Source of the DNA: Rosa chinensis
Lineage: Eukaryota; Streptophyta; Magnoliopsida; Rosales; Rosaceae
Length of the DNA stretch: 64,000 nucleotides
Assembly: GCF_002994745.2 (NCBI RefSeq)
Contig: NC_037091.1
Location: forward strand, 30,878,612-30,942,611
Reading direction: 5' to 3'
The notes under the pieces were generated by a model. It had not been told where the DNA came from. It searched no databases and saw only the letters and a list, made by a program, of their open reading frames with translations. Below, one piece after another: positions 38,894-51,040 of this stretch. Each line of letters opens with the position of its first letter. Position 1 is the first letter of the stretch. A program made the translations under genes and the position numbers.

Positions 38894-41649
38894 TGTAACG
38901 CCCCAAACCGCACCTCACCAGCTTGGGCACGTTACAGTGCCGCGGAGCTCTAAAATATAAACCGAAAGCTCGATTCACATTCTAGAGGACCGCTAGGCAT
39001 TTCGTTAGAAAACTTTTTGCAACACACAGCGGAAGCTATCGATATTTTTGAGGTGAAGAACTAGAGTTGCTGATATCTATTTCACTCATCCAGTACTTGG
39101 ATAAGGATCACACGAGGTATGAATTTCAATGAAAGAGAATTCAACTAACTTTGACACGATGCTAAATAACCACAAGTTCCGAAACACGGAGTTCGAGAAC
39201 TGGAAATCAGAATAAAGCCCAGAAGGTGGTTTACCAAACTTGTTCTGCACACCCAGCTCCGTCCGCTATTGTCCCGTCACCAGTGCACAGTACCTGCATC
39301 CATACTGTTGTAGGGGGTGAGCTTTCGTCCTCGCTGCTCAACAGGAACTCTACCTCAAATTGACTCAAAACCAATAAACAAATATTTGGGCTGCCCAGTA
39401 TGAAAACATATTTAAACCAAATATTTAAAAGAACGAAAAACTTTAATGTTTTTCAACTTGAAAACCGATGCATGATGCTTAAATAAACACGGCGCCAAAT
39501 CTCAGTATTACCTGATGGCCGGTCCCATAGACCCACTACTCGACCTTACCTCAAATTAATTTATCACCAGGTAAGCGTAGCGAGAACGTCCACTACCTAG
39601 CTATACACACGTACCGAGTCCGTGATTGCAGATACTCGGACGACCGGTATAGCTAACCCTCCGGAGGTTTTGGGGATCGAACCCAAGGAAGTCAGAGCCA
39701 CCCTTCGCTCTCAAGCCATCACATATTTTCTCACGGATTGGTTAGTGTACATTGCATTTTACATAACCAACCCATACCACTTATCATGCATCACATTAAT
39801 AAAATATAAAAGAAACTCACAAACCGAGGAGAGTCCTGAATCCCTACCTGGATTCCGATGCGTTCTCTCACGTACTCCGAGAGTTGCGAACCTTCTGTTC
39901 CTTGGATAACTGGAGTCCTAGATTCCGACATTTCGACCGTTAATAATCTATTGAACAATTATATGGAATATCGACGATTAATAAATCGTCCAACCAACTT
40001 TTCCTAGTTTGACCAGGAGTTGACCAATTTGTCCACGTTTCACTAATCGAGACCGGTTCGATAATTAACTCAAATTACCGAACAATGACTTGATATTAAG
40101 ATATCAACCCAATATATTAGGTGCACTAAAACTTTACTCAAGCCACCCAATATATACACATTTCTTTTCTTTACTCACGGTCATTTTTACAAAATGCTTA
40201 TGCAAACCAATGTTATAACAAATTCCCAACTTCATGAACAAATGAATTCGAGTATCCTTAACAATTTCGTCACATAGTAATTCGTCGGAAGTTACTATGG
40301 ACACCCAATATTATTTTAGGCCATTTTCCACATCATAATTCCAATTTTAGCAATGATACTTGAACTGGCCTTGAACACAGATTTAACAAGAACACCATTT
40401 GACACACTGCCACAATACAATCTTTATAATCACAGTCCATTCAAATCGACACACAGTCCATGCTGCACACGCAATCAAGCTTATACAACATTCAACCAAC
40501 CAAATGTCCATTTCAAGGCCACCATAACAGATTATCAACTCAAGCTACTAACTTCGGATTTGCATGACAATAACCAAACTCCAATTTCAACGTATCAAAC
40601 CAAAATCACCACACTCAACCAAACTGTCGAAGAGTACAGAAAAGCAGAATTTCAATCTCAATCAAGCCCAACCAACTCAGTTCACTAGCTCTGGATTACC
40701 ATAACAAGAACAAAACTTTAACACATGGTTCGAATTATACCTTCAAGAACTACTTGAATCGAGCTCAGTTTTACACTCTTACTGTCGAAACTGGCCGATG
40801 ATGAACTAGTGAGTTTCGATGCAAACGACGCAGCAAGCTTCACAATTTCTCCTCTGCAAGTGTAGTGACGACTGAAACCAAGCCCAGAAGCGTTGGAGCA
40901 GTCGTCGGCGGCATCCACGACATCGAACCCGAAACCAACCCAGAAACCAGTTTGTCAAAACTTGATTTAATCGAAAATCTAATTACAAAGGCTTGTTAAG
41001 CACGACGAGGAGGTGAGGTTTCATACCACAAGTAGCTCAGAAGGTGGTCGGAGTCGCCGGGAATTGCAGAACTCGCCGGAGAAGACACAAAGCTTCCAGT
41101 CGTCAATTCTCCGTCTACGATCGATGCATGGATGATCAGAGACCACCGGAGGGTAGACGACATCGAGACGAAGAGAATGATGGCTGTGCGCCGCCGTGGG
41201 GTGGCCGGAGGTCGGCGTTCTGGCTGGGTTTCCTCGGTCGGGTCGTGCTTCGGCCTGAGAGCACCGAGGTCTCGTTTTCTCTCTCTCTCTCGTTGATTTG
41301 ATCAACACCTATAAGTAGAGTGGTCCAATTAACATGAAAGGCTAAGATCAAGCGGTGGAGAGAATGGAAGGCTAGGATCGCACCACCTATTTTCCATTTC
41401 TCTAATTAATTTCTAAAATCTCAAAAACTTCGGAAAAATAGTTAAAAATAGCTCTGGTATCCGGAAAATTCCCCGAAAATTTCCACGAACTCGTCGTGCC
41501 GTAAACTTTACCGTCCACCTCCTAAATTGAGGATTTCACTTTATGTATAATTCTGAAAATTTCCTCGAGCATCTTGACATTGATCGAGATCGTTGAATAA
41601 TTTTGCGTACGATCTCTATTAAGCTCGATACATTTTTCTGGGGCTCACA
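38894..41649 (-). mobile_element. LARD LTR 3
   Basis: 2756 bp, shared by units 2 and 3. No differences from LTRs 1 and 2 seen. Confidence 0.93.
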
Positions 41650-44600
41650 GTTCCACCCCCTTAAATAAATTTCGTCCTCGAAATTTCATGATTGGTCAAA
41701 CTGTCAATAATAGTTTACTTTTCATGTCGGACTCCAGTACCCGTAACATTTCCAGTTTCTAATTTCTTGTGGTACAACTCGACTATTTCTGGTCATACAT
41801 ATCAACACCGGAGCTAACATTTCTCTTTACCAAGTGTTCCTCAATTATCACCAACAGGATACACTTTGCTCCGCTATTTTTCACTTTTCTGTAACCACAA
41901 GACATTTGTTAGAACAACTGGACTGAGTGATTAACAATCTCACTACTCTCCTCATAACATTGCCATTACTCTCCCCATAACACTGCCATACTTGGCATTT
42001 CCACAGACAATTTATGTCTATACCAAATAATACTGGGTAACTACCAACCTTGTTACCCTAACTCAATATTGCCACTGCTGGCAACTCAAAGCCGACTCAC
42101 GTCTTCATCCAATTCCCGCTCATTACAAGTACAACGTCCCGGGAATTGCAGTTTTGTCAAAAGACATACTTAAGTACTTGTAGTCAAATACAACTACCCG
42201 TAGGTAAACTTATGTTCCTCACGTGGAACCCACGTCAACTATGATGAACAAGTCGGCGTTGTCACTGCGATCCGTAGCTTTGACGACCATTAACATCCAA
42301 TGGAAAACACTCTGTTAACAATTCACTGGTTGTCACTAACATGGAATTCGCGATTCATCGTGGTAAACATATCTGTCCTCAAAAGGACAACCACACGCGA
42401 TGCTGGCTAAGTATCCGTCTTTTCTAGTCAAGTTATACAAGAAAAGCACGACGGAACCTAACAGCAAATTTCCAAAAGTTATTCCACAAATTTCCACGTG
42501 ACGAAACTTTACGAATTTTCTCGTAGTGCACCCGTCGTTCAGACCATGTCAAGCCATGTCGCTGAAGTCGCAAGTTGCGTTCCTAATGGTGACGACGCAA
42601 GCTTTCTACCTCTCGTTCTTTGCACGTCTCTTTCTTGCCTTTCGGTTGCCAATCATCTAGTAGTGTAGAGAATATCCTCCCTTACTACAGTTCACCTTGA
42701 CTTATATGGATAAGCAACCGAAAACAATGCTCAAAACTTCATTTTGCAAATTTCCTAAGGAAAGGAATTTGAGCTCTAGGAAATTCCAAATGATTTCCAA
42801 TACCAAATCCGTAAACTTCCAAGAAGGGAAGACAAAGGAAGTGAAAATTTTCCAGATCATTGGCAAAGATGCCACACATTGTTGTGTTAAAATTTCAAAA
42901 TTTCGAAGCTCTGGGAGTCACTAGAAATTGATTCCAAATTTGCTACAACAGAAAGTCAGCAAAACTTTGAGATTAAAAATCTCAGCCTTGAGACTAATTC
43001 GGAGGGTTAAAATTCCCCACCTTTGGGTGAAATTTGTTGGAATTGAAAACAATTTTAAAAATAACTTTGAAATCACTTTACTCGAAATACTTTTGCAACC
43101 CGAAAAACCTTTTCAAAACACAAGATTTTCTAAACCTCGGAAACAACTCAATTGGAGAGGTTTCAACGTTGAACTAGCATGATTTCAACTACAACCAAAA
43201 CTTTAATAAGGTTGGAGAATCGTAAAACAACATCAACCAAAACGAGGAGATCAAAGTCAACGTAACTATTAGAAGGAAGAAATACTCGCAGTCTTTCTAG
43301 GATCCTTACCGGTAACACGTGTTGTTATAAATGGCCAGAATCCCAGCGAGTCGCCTGCCCTTCCTTGAAATACGTTTGCCTTGATGACCTTTCACCTAGA
43401 GTCGAGCGGTTTGGTCCACGAAACAAAGTAGCCTTATTTTCTCGTACGTACGCGAATCTCAACGTCCAAAACTCGAGTTAACTATAGCCATAAGTGACAT
43501 GGAGTTTCTGCCGCATATACGAGTGAGTTGAAGAAACATAATTTGAGAAGTCACCATAGAGGTCGCAAGGTGGACGCACACCTCTTCTCCTTCTTTCCTT
43601 ATGACACGCTTCGGGTCCACGCTGAATCCGCATTATCTTGTTTAAGCATTCCAGAGGAGGTCTACACACCTCAAAGTGTAACATAGGGTGACCTTAGTCA
43701 AACCCATAAATCTTCTAATCGCGTAGCTTCCTCAGCTACCCCAAAGCAACACCTTACATGGTACCACTCGCCGAAACCATGCTTTCAGATTTTACAATCC
43801 TAAAATTTCACAAGCAATGTCAAATGGCGAGCACTAAAGCACAATTAAATCTCTCTTACTTAATTTCGAAGTCGACAGGTCTAAGCGAGGAATTTCATTC
43901 CGCTGTTCAGTAGATTAAGTAGCTGAAGATCCACTTTTCCTTGACTCATACCCCAGAGGCACAAGAAACGTCAACGAGTTGTGCTCGACAGGATCTTCCC
44001 GAAATAATGATTCAAATTCCTCGAGAGTTGTCAAATGACATTTCAAGTCAAGACTAACATGAGAGCAACAATTAACACTACTCAACAATCAAAAGAAACT
44101 CACAAGACAATTTCCATGTCCAAACATCCACTATGCTTATAGGGACCTAAAGTTTGTCGTTCACGTACCTTTTCCTTTTTACTATTACCTCATACTGGGC
44201 CCACATAATCTTTCTCGCAGTCTGTGCACTGTGGAGGAGCTTTGGGTGGCAATACTTGTTCAAATTTCAAGAACAAATAAAAGGATGAACAGTAACTGGA
44301 CTCGATAAAGATTACAAGACAGATGCAACATCGAGTCCTACCAACAATATTTCAATGAACAGGATTCACATGATTATGCACAATTTGGAAGTGAATCCAT
44401 AAACCAATTCACATAATGTATAAACATATAACAGTTAGACTTGAAAAGAATTTAAAACAAATCACAACAATCGAGTCTGTGGAAGTAATCAAGGGAACTA
44501 GACTCGACAAGGTATCCAAGGAAGAATCAATTAGCAAGTCCAACTTCGGTAGCAATAAGCACAATTTTTAACGAACCAGATTCACTGAACAAAGCGATGG

Positions 44601-45459
44601 CAAACAACCAAATCGGTAAGTGAATCCAACAATATAACAACATTCAAAAGTATAGAAAATCACGCAACCACAACTTCAATTTCAAAGACAAGTCGGAACA
44701 TAAGTCAACCTTTCGAAGAAGGGATAATGATTTTCGGATTAAAGAATCCAAAAACAAAACAAACAATAGTTCCGACTGACAACACGTCGAAGTTTCGGAG
44801 AATAACTCCAGAGTCATTTATTTATTGCAAGTTGTATTCAGTAATTAACAACTTTCAACCGCGATATACATTAGGGGTGATCCGGTGGCCAGTCGGGCCC
44901 TAAACCGCGTGAAGAGTTGTAATTATATGAACACACACTGGCAACAATCATTTCTCACTACGAAGGAGTGAACTGGAATTTCATGGTAAAGAAATTCCTA
45001 AAATCTCCCACGTAACTGGAAATCAAGACTTTAGACGAACCTCGAAACACTGTTTAAATCAGTGTAAGGTTTTGTTCAAAAACCTCAAATGTAAAAACCC
45101 ACGTTAAGGGTAAACAACGATTTTTCCGCTAAAACTGCCCTTTTTAGGTTAAAAGCGTCTTTCCGACAAAACACATTTCAAAGTCGGTACGGGTTTAACG
45201 TAAATAGTAAACACCGAAAACCAAAACTTTTGAACAGTAACGGGAAGTCAAACCTTTTCAAACGTTAGGTAGAATTTCTAACAACTTTTCAAGTCAAAGG
45301 TTCCGACTTCCGAAACACGTTCTTGAACAACCATTTCCCAAGTCAACGTTTTACCAAGACTTGGAAATTTTAACGAGCCGACAGAAACTTTTTCGGGTTT
45401 CAGAGGTTTTTAAATCGTTGAAATCGAAAACTTGGAAGCATTGCTCTGATACCACTTTC
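41650..45459 (-). mobile_element. LARD internal domain 3
   Basis: 3810 bp; one C is missing from the polypurine tract compared with units 1 and 2, which explains the 6566-bp period. Confidence 0.9.
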
Positions 45460-48215
45460 TGTAACGCCCCAAACCGCACCTCACCAGCTTGGGCACGTTA
45501 CAGTGCCGCGGAGCTCTAAAATATAAACCGAAAGCTCGATTCACATTCTAGAGGACCGCTAGGCATTTCGTTAGAAAACTTTTTGCAACACACAGCGGAA
45601 GCTATCGATATTTTTGAGGTGAAGAACTAGAGTTGCTGATATCTATTTCACTCATCCAGTACTTGGATAAGGATCACACGAGGTATGAATTTCAATGAAA
45701 GAGAATTCAACTAACTTTGACACGATGCTAAATAACCACAAGTTCCGAAACACGGAGTTCGAGAACTGGAAATCAGAATAAAGCCCAGAAGGTGGTTTAC
45801 CAAACTTGTTCTGCACACCCAGCTCCGTCCGCTATTGTCCCGTCACCAGTGCACAGTACCTGCATCCATACTGTTGTAGGGGGTGAGCTTTCGTCCTCGC
45901 TGCTCAACAGGAACTCTACCTCAAATTGACTCAAAACCAATAAACAAATATTTGGGCTGCCCAGTATGAAAACATATTTAAACCAAATATTTAAAAGAAC
46001 GAAAAACTTTAATGTTTTTCAACTTGAAAACCGATGCATGATGCTTAAATAAACACGGCGCCAAATCTCAGTATTACCTGATGGCCGGTCCCATAGACCC
46101 ACTACTCGACCTTACCTCAAATTAATTTATCACCAGGTAAGCGTAGCGAGAACGTCCACTACCTAGCTATACACACGTACCGAGTCCGTGATTGCAGATA
46201 CTCGGACGACCGGTATAGCTAACCCTCCGGAGGTTTTGGGGATCGAACCCAAGGAAGTCAGAGCCACCCTTCGCTCTCAAGCCATCACATATTTTCTCAC
46301 GGATTGGTTAGTGTACATTGCATTTTACATAACCAACCCATACCACTTATCATGCATCACATTAATAAAATATAAAAGAAACTCACAAACCGAGGAGAGT
46401 CCTGAATCCCTACCTGGATTCCGATGCGTTCTCTCACGTACTCCGAGAGTTGCGAACCTTCTGTTCCTTGGATAACTGGAGTCCTAGATTCCGACATTTC
46501 GACCGTTAATAATCTATTGAACAATTATATGGAATATCGACGATTAATAAATCGTCCAACCAACTTTTCCTAGTTTGACCAGGAGTTGACCAATTTGTCC
46601 ACGTTTCACTAATCGAGACCGGTTCGATAATTAACTCAAATTACCGAACAATGACTTGATATTAAGATATCAACCCAATATATTAGGTGCACTAAAACTT
46701 TACTCAACCCACCCAAAATATACACATTTCTTTTCTTTACTCACTATCATTTTTACAAAATGCTTATGCAAACCAATGCTATAACAAATTCCCAACTTCA
46801 TGAACAAATGAATTCGAGTATCCTTAACAATTTCGTCACATAGTAATTCGTCGGAAGTTACTATGGACACCCAATATTATTTTAGGCCATTTTCCACATC
46901 ATAATTCCAATTTTAGCAATGATACTTGAACTGGCCTTGAACACAGATTTAACAAGAACACCATTTGACACACTGCCACAATACAATCTTTATAATCACA
47001 GTCCATTCAAATCGACACACAGTCCATGCTGCACACGCAATCAAGCTTATACAACATTCAACCAACCAAATGTCCATTTCAAGGCCACCATAACAGATTA
47101 TCAACTCAAGCTACTAACTTCGGATTTGCATGACAATAACCAAACTCCAATTTCAACGTATCAAACCAAAATCACCACACTCAACCAAACTGTCGAAGAG
47201 TACAGAAAAGCAGAATTTCAATCTCAATCAAGCCCAACCAACTCAATTCACTAGCTCTGGATTACCATAACAAGAACAAAACTTTAACACATGGTTCGAA
47301 TTATACCTTCAAGAACTACTTGAATCGAGCTCAGTTTTACACTCTTACTGTCGAAACTGGCCGATGATGAACTAGTGAGTTTCGATGCAAACGACGCAGC
47401 AAGCTTCACAATTTCTCCTCTGCAAGTGTAGTGACGACTGAAACCAAGCCCAGAAGCGTTGGAGCAGTCGTCGGCGGCATCCACGACATCGAACCCGAAA
47501 CCAACCCAGAAACCAGTTTGTCAAAACTTGATTTAATCGAAAATCTAATTACAAAGGCTTGTTAAGCACGACGAGGAGGTGAGGTTTCATACCACAAGTA
47601 GCTCAGAAGGTGGTCGGAGTCGCCGGGAATTGCAGAACTCGCCGGAGAAGACACAAAGCTTCCAGTCGTCGATTCTCCGTCTACGATCGATGCATGGATG
47701 ATCAGAGACCACCGGAAGGTAGACGACATCGAGACGAAGAGAATGATGGCTGTGCGCCGCCGTGGGGTGGCCGGAGGTCGGCGTTCTGGCTGGGTTTCCT
47801 TGGTCGGGTCGTGCTTCGGCCTGAGAGCACCGAGGTCTCGTTTTCTCTCTCTCTCTCGTTGATTTGATCAACACCTATAAGTAGAGTGGTCCAATTAACA
47901 TGAAAGGCTAAGATCAAGCGGTGGAGAGAATGGAAGGCTAGGATCGCACCACCTATTTTCCATTTCTCTAATTAATTTCTAAAATCTCAAAAACTTCAGA
48001 AAAATAGTTAAAAATAGCTCTGGTATCCGGAAAATTCCCCGAAAATTTCCACGAACTCGTCGTGCCGTAAACTTTACCGTCCACCTCCTAAATTGAGGAT
48101 TTCACTTTATGTATAATTCTGAAAATTTCCTCGAGCATCTTAACATTGATCGAGATCGTTGAATAATTTTGCGTACGATCTCTATTAAGCTCGATACATT
48201 TTTCTGGGGCTCACA
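45460..48215 (-). mobile_element. LARD LTR 4 (5' LTR of the array, diverged)
   Basis: 2756 bp. About 11 substitutions against LTRs 1-3 (0.4 %), all in the right 1.5 kb (near 46707-46780, 47245, 47671, 47717, 47801, 47998 and 48142). The left 1.2 kb looks identical to the others. Confidence 0.92.
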
Positions 48216-49232
48216 CATGAACGGCACACTCAAATATGCATAAGTACGAGATATTAGACTCAAACCCAGTCACTAGTTGTAACGCAAATAAAAGTTGAGT
48301 GGCTGCTATGAGTCATAAACGAATTAGCATAGCTGCATGCGATATTGCATAACTCAAGTGGAAATATTGGTGAGCATTACCAATGTCTGGGCTACCATCA
48401 TAGTCGTTTAATGGTGGCTTTTCCGCGAGACCAATTGGGTGTGTACATGGGAATATGATACTTGATATCAATACCTAATTATATGCAATAGTCATCAAAA
48501 ATTTTCGATGTAAACTCTCGTGCATTTTCAAGTCGAATTAACTGAACGGGATGATCAGGGTAGTGAGCCCGTAGCCATATGATTTGGGCTAGGAGTGCAT
48601 CTTAAGCAGCATTACAAGTGGACGATAGTGCGACAAGTGACCAGCGTGTCCACATATCAACGATAAAACATCTAAGCAGTCCACAAGTTGGTTTAGTCGA
48701 TCCACATAATCCAATTGGCCTTATAATCAACCAATGAAGGTTTTGGTTGAGCCAGAATGTCATAATTTACTTTGAGAAGTAGAGAAAGGAGCCAAGTCTC
48801 CATACATGGCATCAATGTCATGTATTGGCCGCAGGGGTAGGCAGTGCTGGCTATGTCTGGCCAGTCTTGCACAATCATGGTGCCATGAGGCGCATGTGCA
48901 GCTCCTCGAACCAATTCTTGGTTCTTACTTCTTTTCGTTCTGAAAAATAGATGTCCGTGTGAAGTCTTTAATACACGGATCATCATGTCAAGACCTGGGT
49001 GTCCCAAACGGTTATGCCAAAGCCTATATGTGTCAGAATCCCATAAATCATCTCTCATGACATGGTTGGATTCAATGACTCGAATAGTGGTTGCATACAA
49101 CCCACTAGAGCGACACATAAGTTTCTCTAATACTCGTTTATGACCGTAGTCATTAGAGGTGATGCAAAGGAACTCTTGTCCATTCTCACAATGTGTTTCC
49201 ACATGAAAACCATTGGCTCTTATATCTTTCAA
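48216..49232 (-). pseudogene. Copia B pre-integrase and integrase remnant
   Basis: Frame 49232-48693 has CENGQEFLCITSNDYG, LMCRSSGLYATTIR and HNRLGHPG, the GAG-pre-integrase domain. The integrase core downstream (48216-48690) is recognisable only by nucleotide similarity to copia A and is full of stops. The LARD array interrupts it just after, between 48216 and 25759. Confidence 0.82.
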
Positions 49233-49665
49233 ATAAAGTTCGTATTAAGGCATGTCCAAGACATTAAGTAAAAGAATCGACACGTTATTAATAGCCAATG
49301 ATTCCATCAAAGTTTCTTGAACCAAAGACTAATCCAAAATGAAATCAAACGTAGACAGATTGTAGTTACTCAATCCGTTCAGTTACTCCAATCAAATATG
49401 ACCAGGAAAGTAGGAAGAGATGTCGGTGGAACGAGACTCTCTTAAGTACCACTAATCTCAATTACTTTCCTAGACATCATACTTAATTAGGTGAGCCTAG
49501 AGAGAAAGAGTTAATACAAAATGTCATTTATTGATTTAAGGCATAACTGCCATTACATAATTCTTGGAAATAAAAGACTGTTCTAAATAAAAATCTGCTG
49601 CATTTTGTCTTCATCGCCAAATTTAAAGTCTTCTTGAACTCGATGTCTTGATCACTGTGAGGCAG
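49233..49665 (-). other. Non-coding block between gag and pol (copia B)
   Basis: The counterpart of 5455-5850 in copia A. Both contain the plus-strand block ACCAGGAAAGTAGGAAGAGA and CATACTTAATTAG in the same order. No protease motif (DTGA-like) in any frame. Confidence 0.6.
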
Positions 49666-50612
49666 CTACCTTCTTAGGTACATTGCAAACTCAGGCCCAT
49701 TGATCAGACGTTCCATATCAGAAATAGATACCATGAAGAGGATTCTCCCTTGATTGAGGCGCATTGGCGCAATGTGCATGGTCCCTAGGACCTGAGGCGT
49801 TGGAAGATTATGACCATGGCCAACGTTGGCTCTATGGTTTCCAACCCTTAGTCCCTCAAAGTCACGTCTCCTATGGTGGCGTGAATGTCGCTGTTGGCGA
49901 CTACCTTCATGAGCATTTCGATCATATGGATCATGACGTCTATGGTGACTTTCTCTAGCCATGGGATGATGCTCTAGATAGCTATCTCGAAGCCTATCAA
50001 TTTCTCTTCTCACAAGCTCATTGTCTTGCCTTTCAGCAATTTCCATAGCTTCAATAAGCTTTTGAAAGCTTGTGATCCGTCTTGCATTTATATGAGTCTA
50101 AAATAAATCACAAGACCTCATAGCATAGACAGGGAAGGTATTGAGGGTTTTCTCAATCAATTGTTCTTCTGTGATTGTCTTGCCACAGAAGTGCATCATT
50201 CTTGTGATACGGAGGGCTTCCAAATAAAATTGTATGACTGTATCAAAGTCAGAGAAGCGAAGATCATGCCATTCTGCTTTAAATTCGGAAGGATGGAGTC
50301 ACGAACATTGCCATAACGCTCACGAATTGCTTGCCAAAGCTTTATGGCGCTATCCGCATTCATGAACTCAAACTGGAAGTCTCTATCCATATGATGCATC
50401 ATTAGGGCAAGTGCCCTGGAATTGTCAATCTCAATTTGAGGGTCTGGAGCAGTTCCTTCATAACAAAGCTCTTGGATTCTGTGCAATAGATCACATGAAA
50501 TAAGATGGAGCTCAACGTCCTGAGCCCACAATAGGTATCTTTTGCCTGCATAATCCAAAGGAACAAAATCGAGTTTGTTCGTGTTTGACATCCTGAAAAA
50601 AGGGTGAAACAA
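49666..50612 (-). pseudogene. Copia B gag remnant
   Basis: Frame 50612-50196 starts near MSNTNKLDFVPLDYAGKRYL and contains LWQAIRERYGNV, typical of copia gag (UBN2 family). Frame 50046-49666 holds the basic Arg/His-rich C-terminal region. Stops and frame changes separate them. No CCHC knuckle. Confidence 0.85.
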
Positions 50613-50740
50613 GAACGAATTAGTTTCGGAGTCAATGCTTCCACGAAAACTAATATTAATAAGATTTCCGAGCTATGTTACCAAGAAATCAATTTCCAAG
50701 AATATTTGGATTAGACCGAAACATTGCAATTTGATTCTTA

Positions 50741-50843
50741 CGGCCGCTCTTAGTCCGAGCATTATGAACACTCTTAGTTCATACGAACGCTCTTAGTTAG
50801 TTTATTATGAACACTCTTAGTTCATACAAACACTCTTAGTTCG
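50741..50843 (-). repeat. Five leader hairpins with conserved loop (copia B)
   Basis: Stem-loops on the plus strand at 50741-50757, 50763-50783, 50784-50800, 50806-50826 and 50827-50843, all around ACTCTTA or GCTCTTA. The two best stems are 7 bp perfect (TATGAAC/GTTCATA). Others are 5 bp with wobbles or single mismatches on the RNA (minus) strand. They lie about 150-250 nt upstream of the gag start. Confidence 0.65.
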
Positions 50844-51040
50844 TTAAGCGTGAATCCCCACAATTTCGCTTATTAAATACTCAAAACCATGTTCATTTAT
50901 TCCAAAATTCTGCAGGAAATAAAAGGAATTTAAAATACAAGAAAACAGCAACTTTAATCACAAAACTTGTTGATTCGGGGTTTGGGTCACGCGCGTGTTG
51001 ATGCAGGCGTGATGGAGTGAAGCTAACCGAGGAGATGATG

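Larger units (their letters stand above)
25760..48215 (-). mobile_element. Tandem multimer of a LARD-type LTR retrotransposon
   Basis: Four LTRs and three internal domains alternate (LTR-I-LTR-I-LTR-I-LTR) with periods of 6567, 6567 and 6566 bp. One 5-bp TSD, CATGA, flanks the whole array (25755-25759 and 48216-48220), so it occupies a single insertion site in copia B. The uninterrupted equivalent is visible in copia A near 4245. On the minus strand each unit has a PBS TGGTATCAGAGC 5 nt after the LTR and a polypurine tract AAGGGGGGTGG before the next LTR. No gag, pol or env similarity is seen, as in LARDs. Internal copies differ at only about four positions. The right-most LTR differs from the others at about 11. 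Confidence 0.93.

Noticed and set aside
26488..47917. Sets of ORFs (95, 111, 66, 85, 75, 84 and 68 codons) repeated three or four times with near-identical sequence, which could look like a conserved gene cluster.
   Set aside because: They lie in LARD LTRs and internal domains and are identical only because the units are young copies. They overlap in opposite frames and show no family signature.
25760..48215. Satellite DNA or segmental duplication as the explanation for the 6.57 kb tandem repeats.
   Set aside because: Unit boundaries coincide with LTR ends, PBS and PPT, and one 5-bp TSD flanks the block, which fits an LTR-element multimer.
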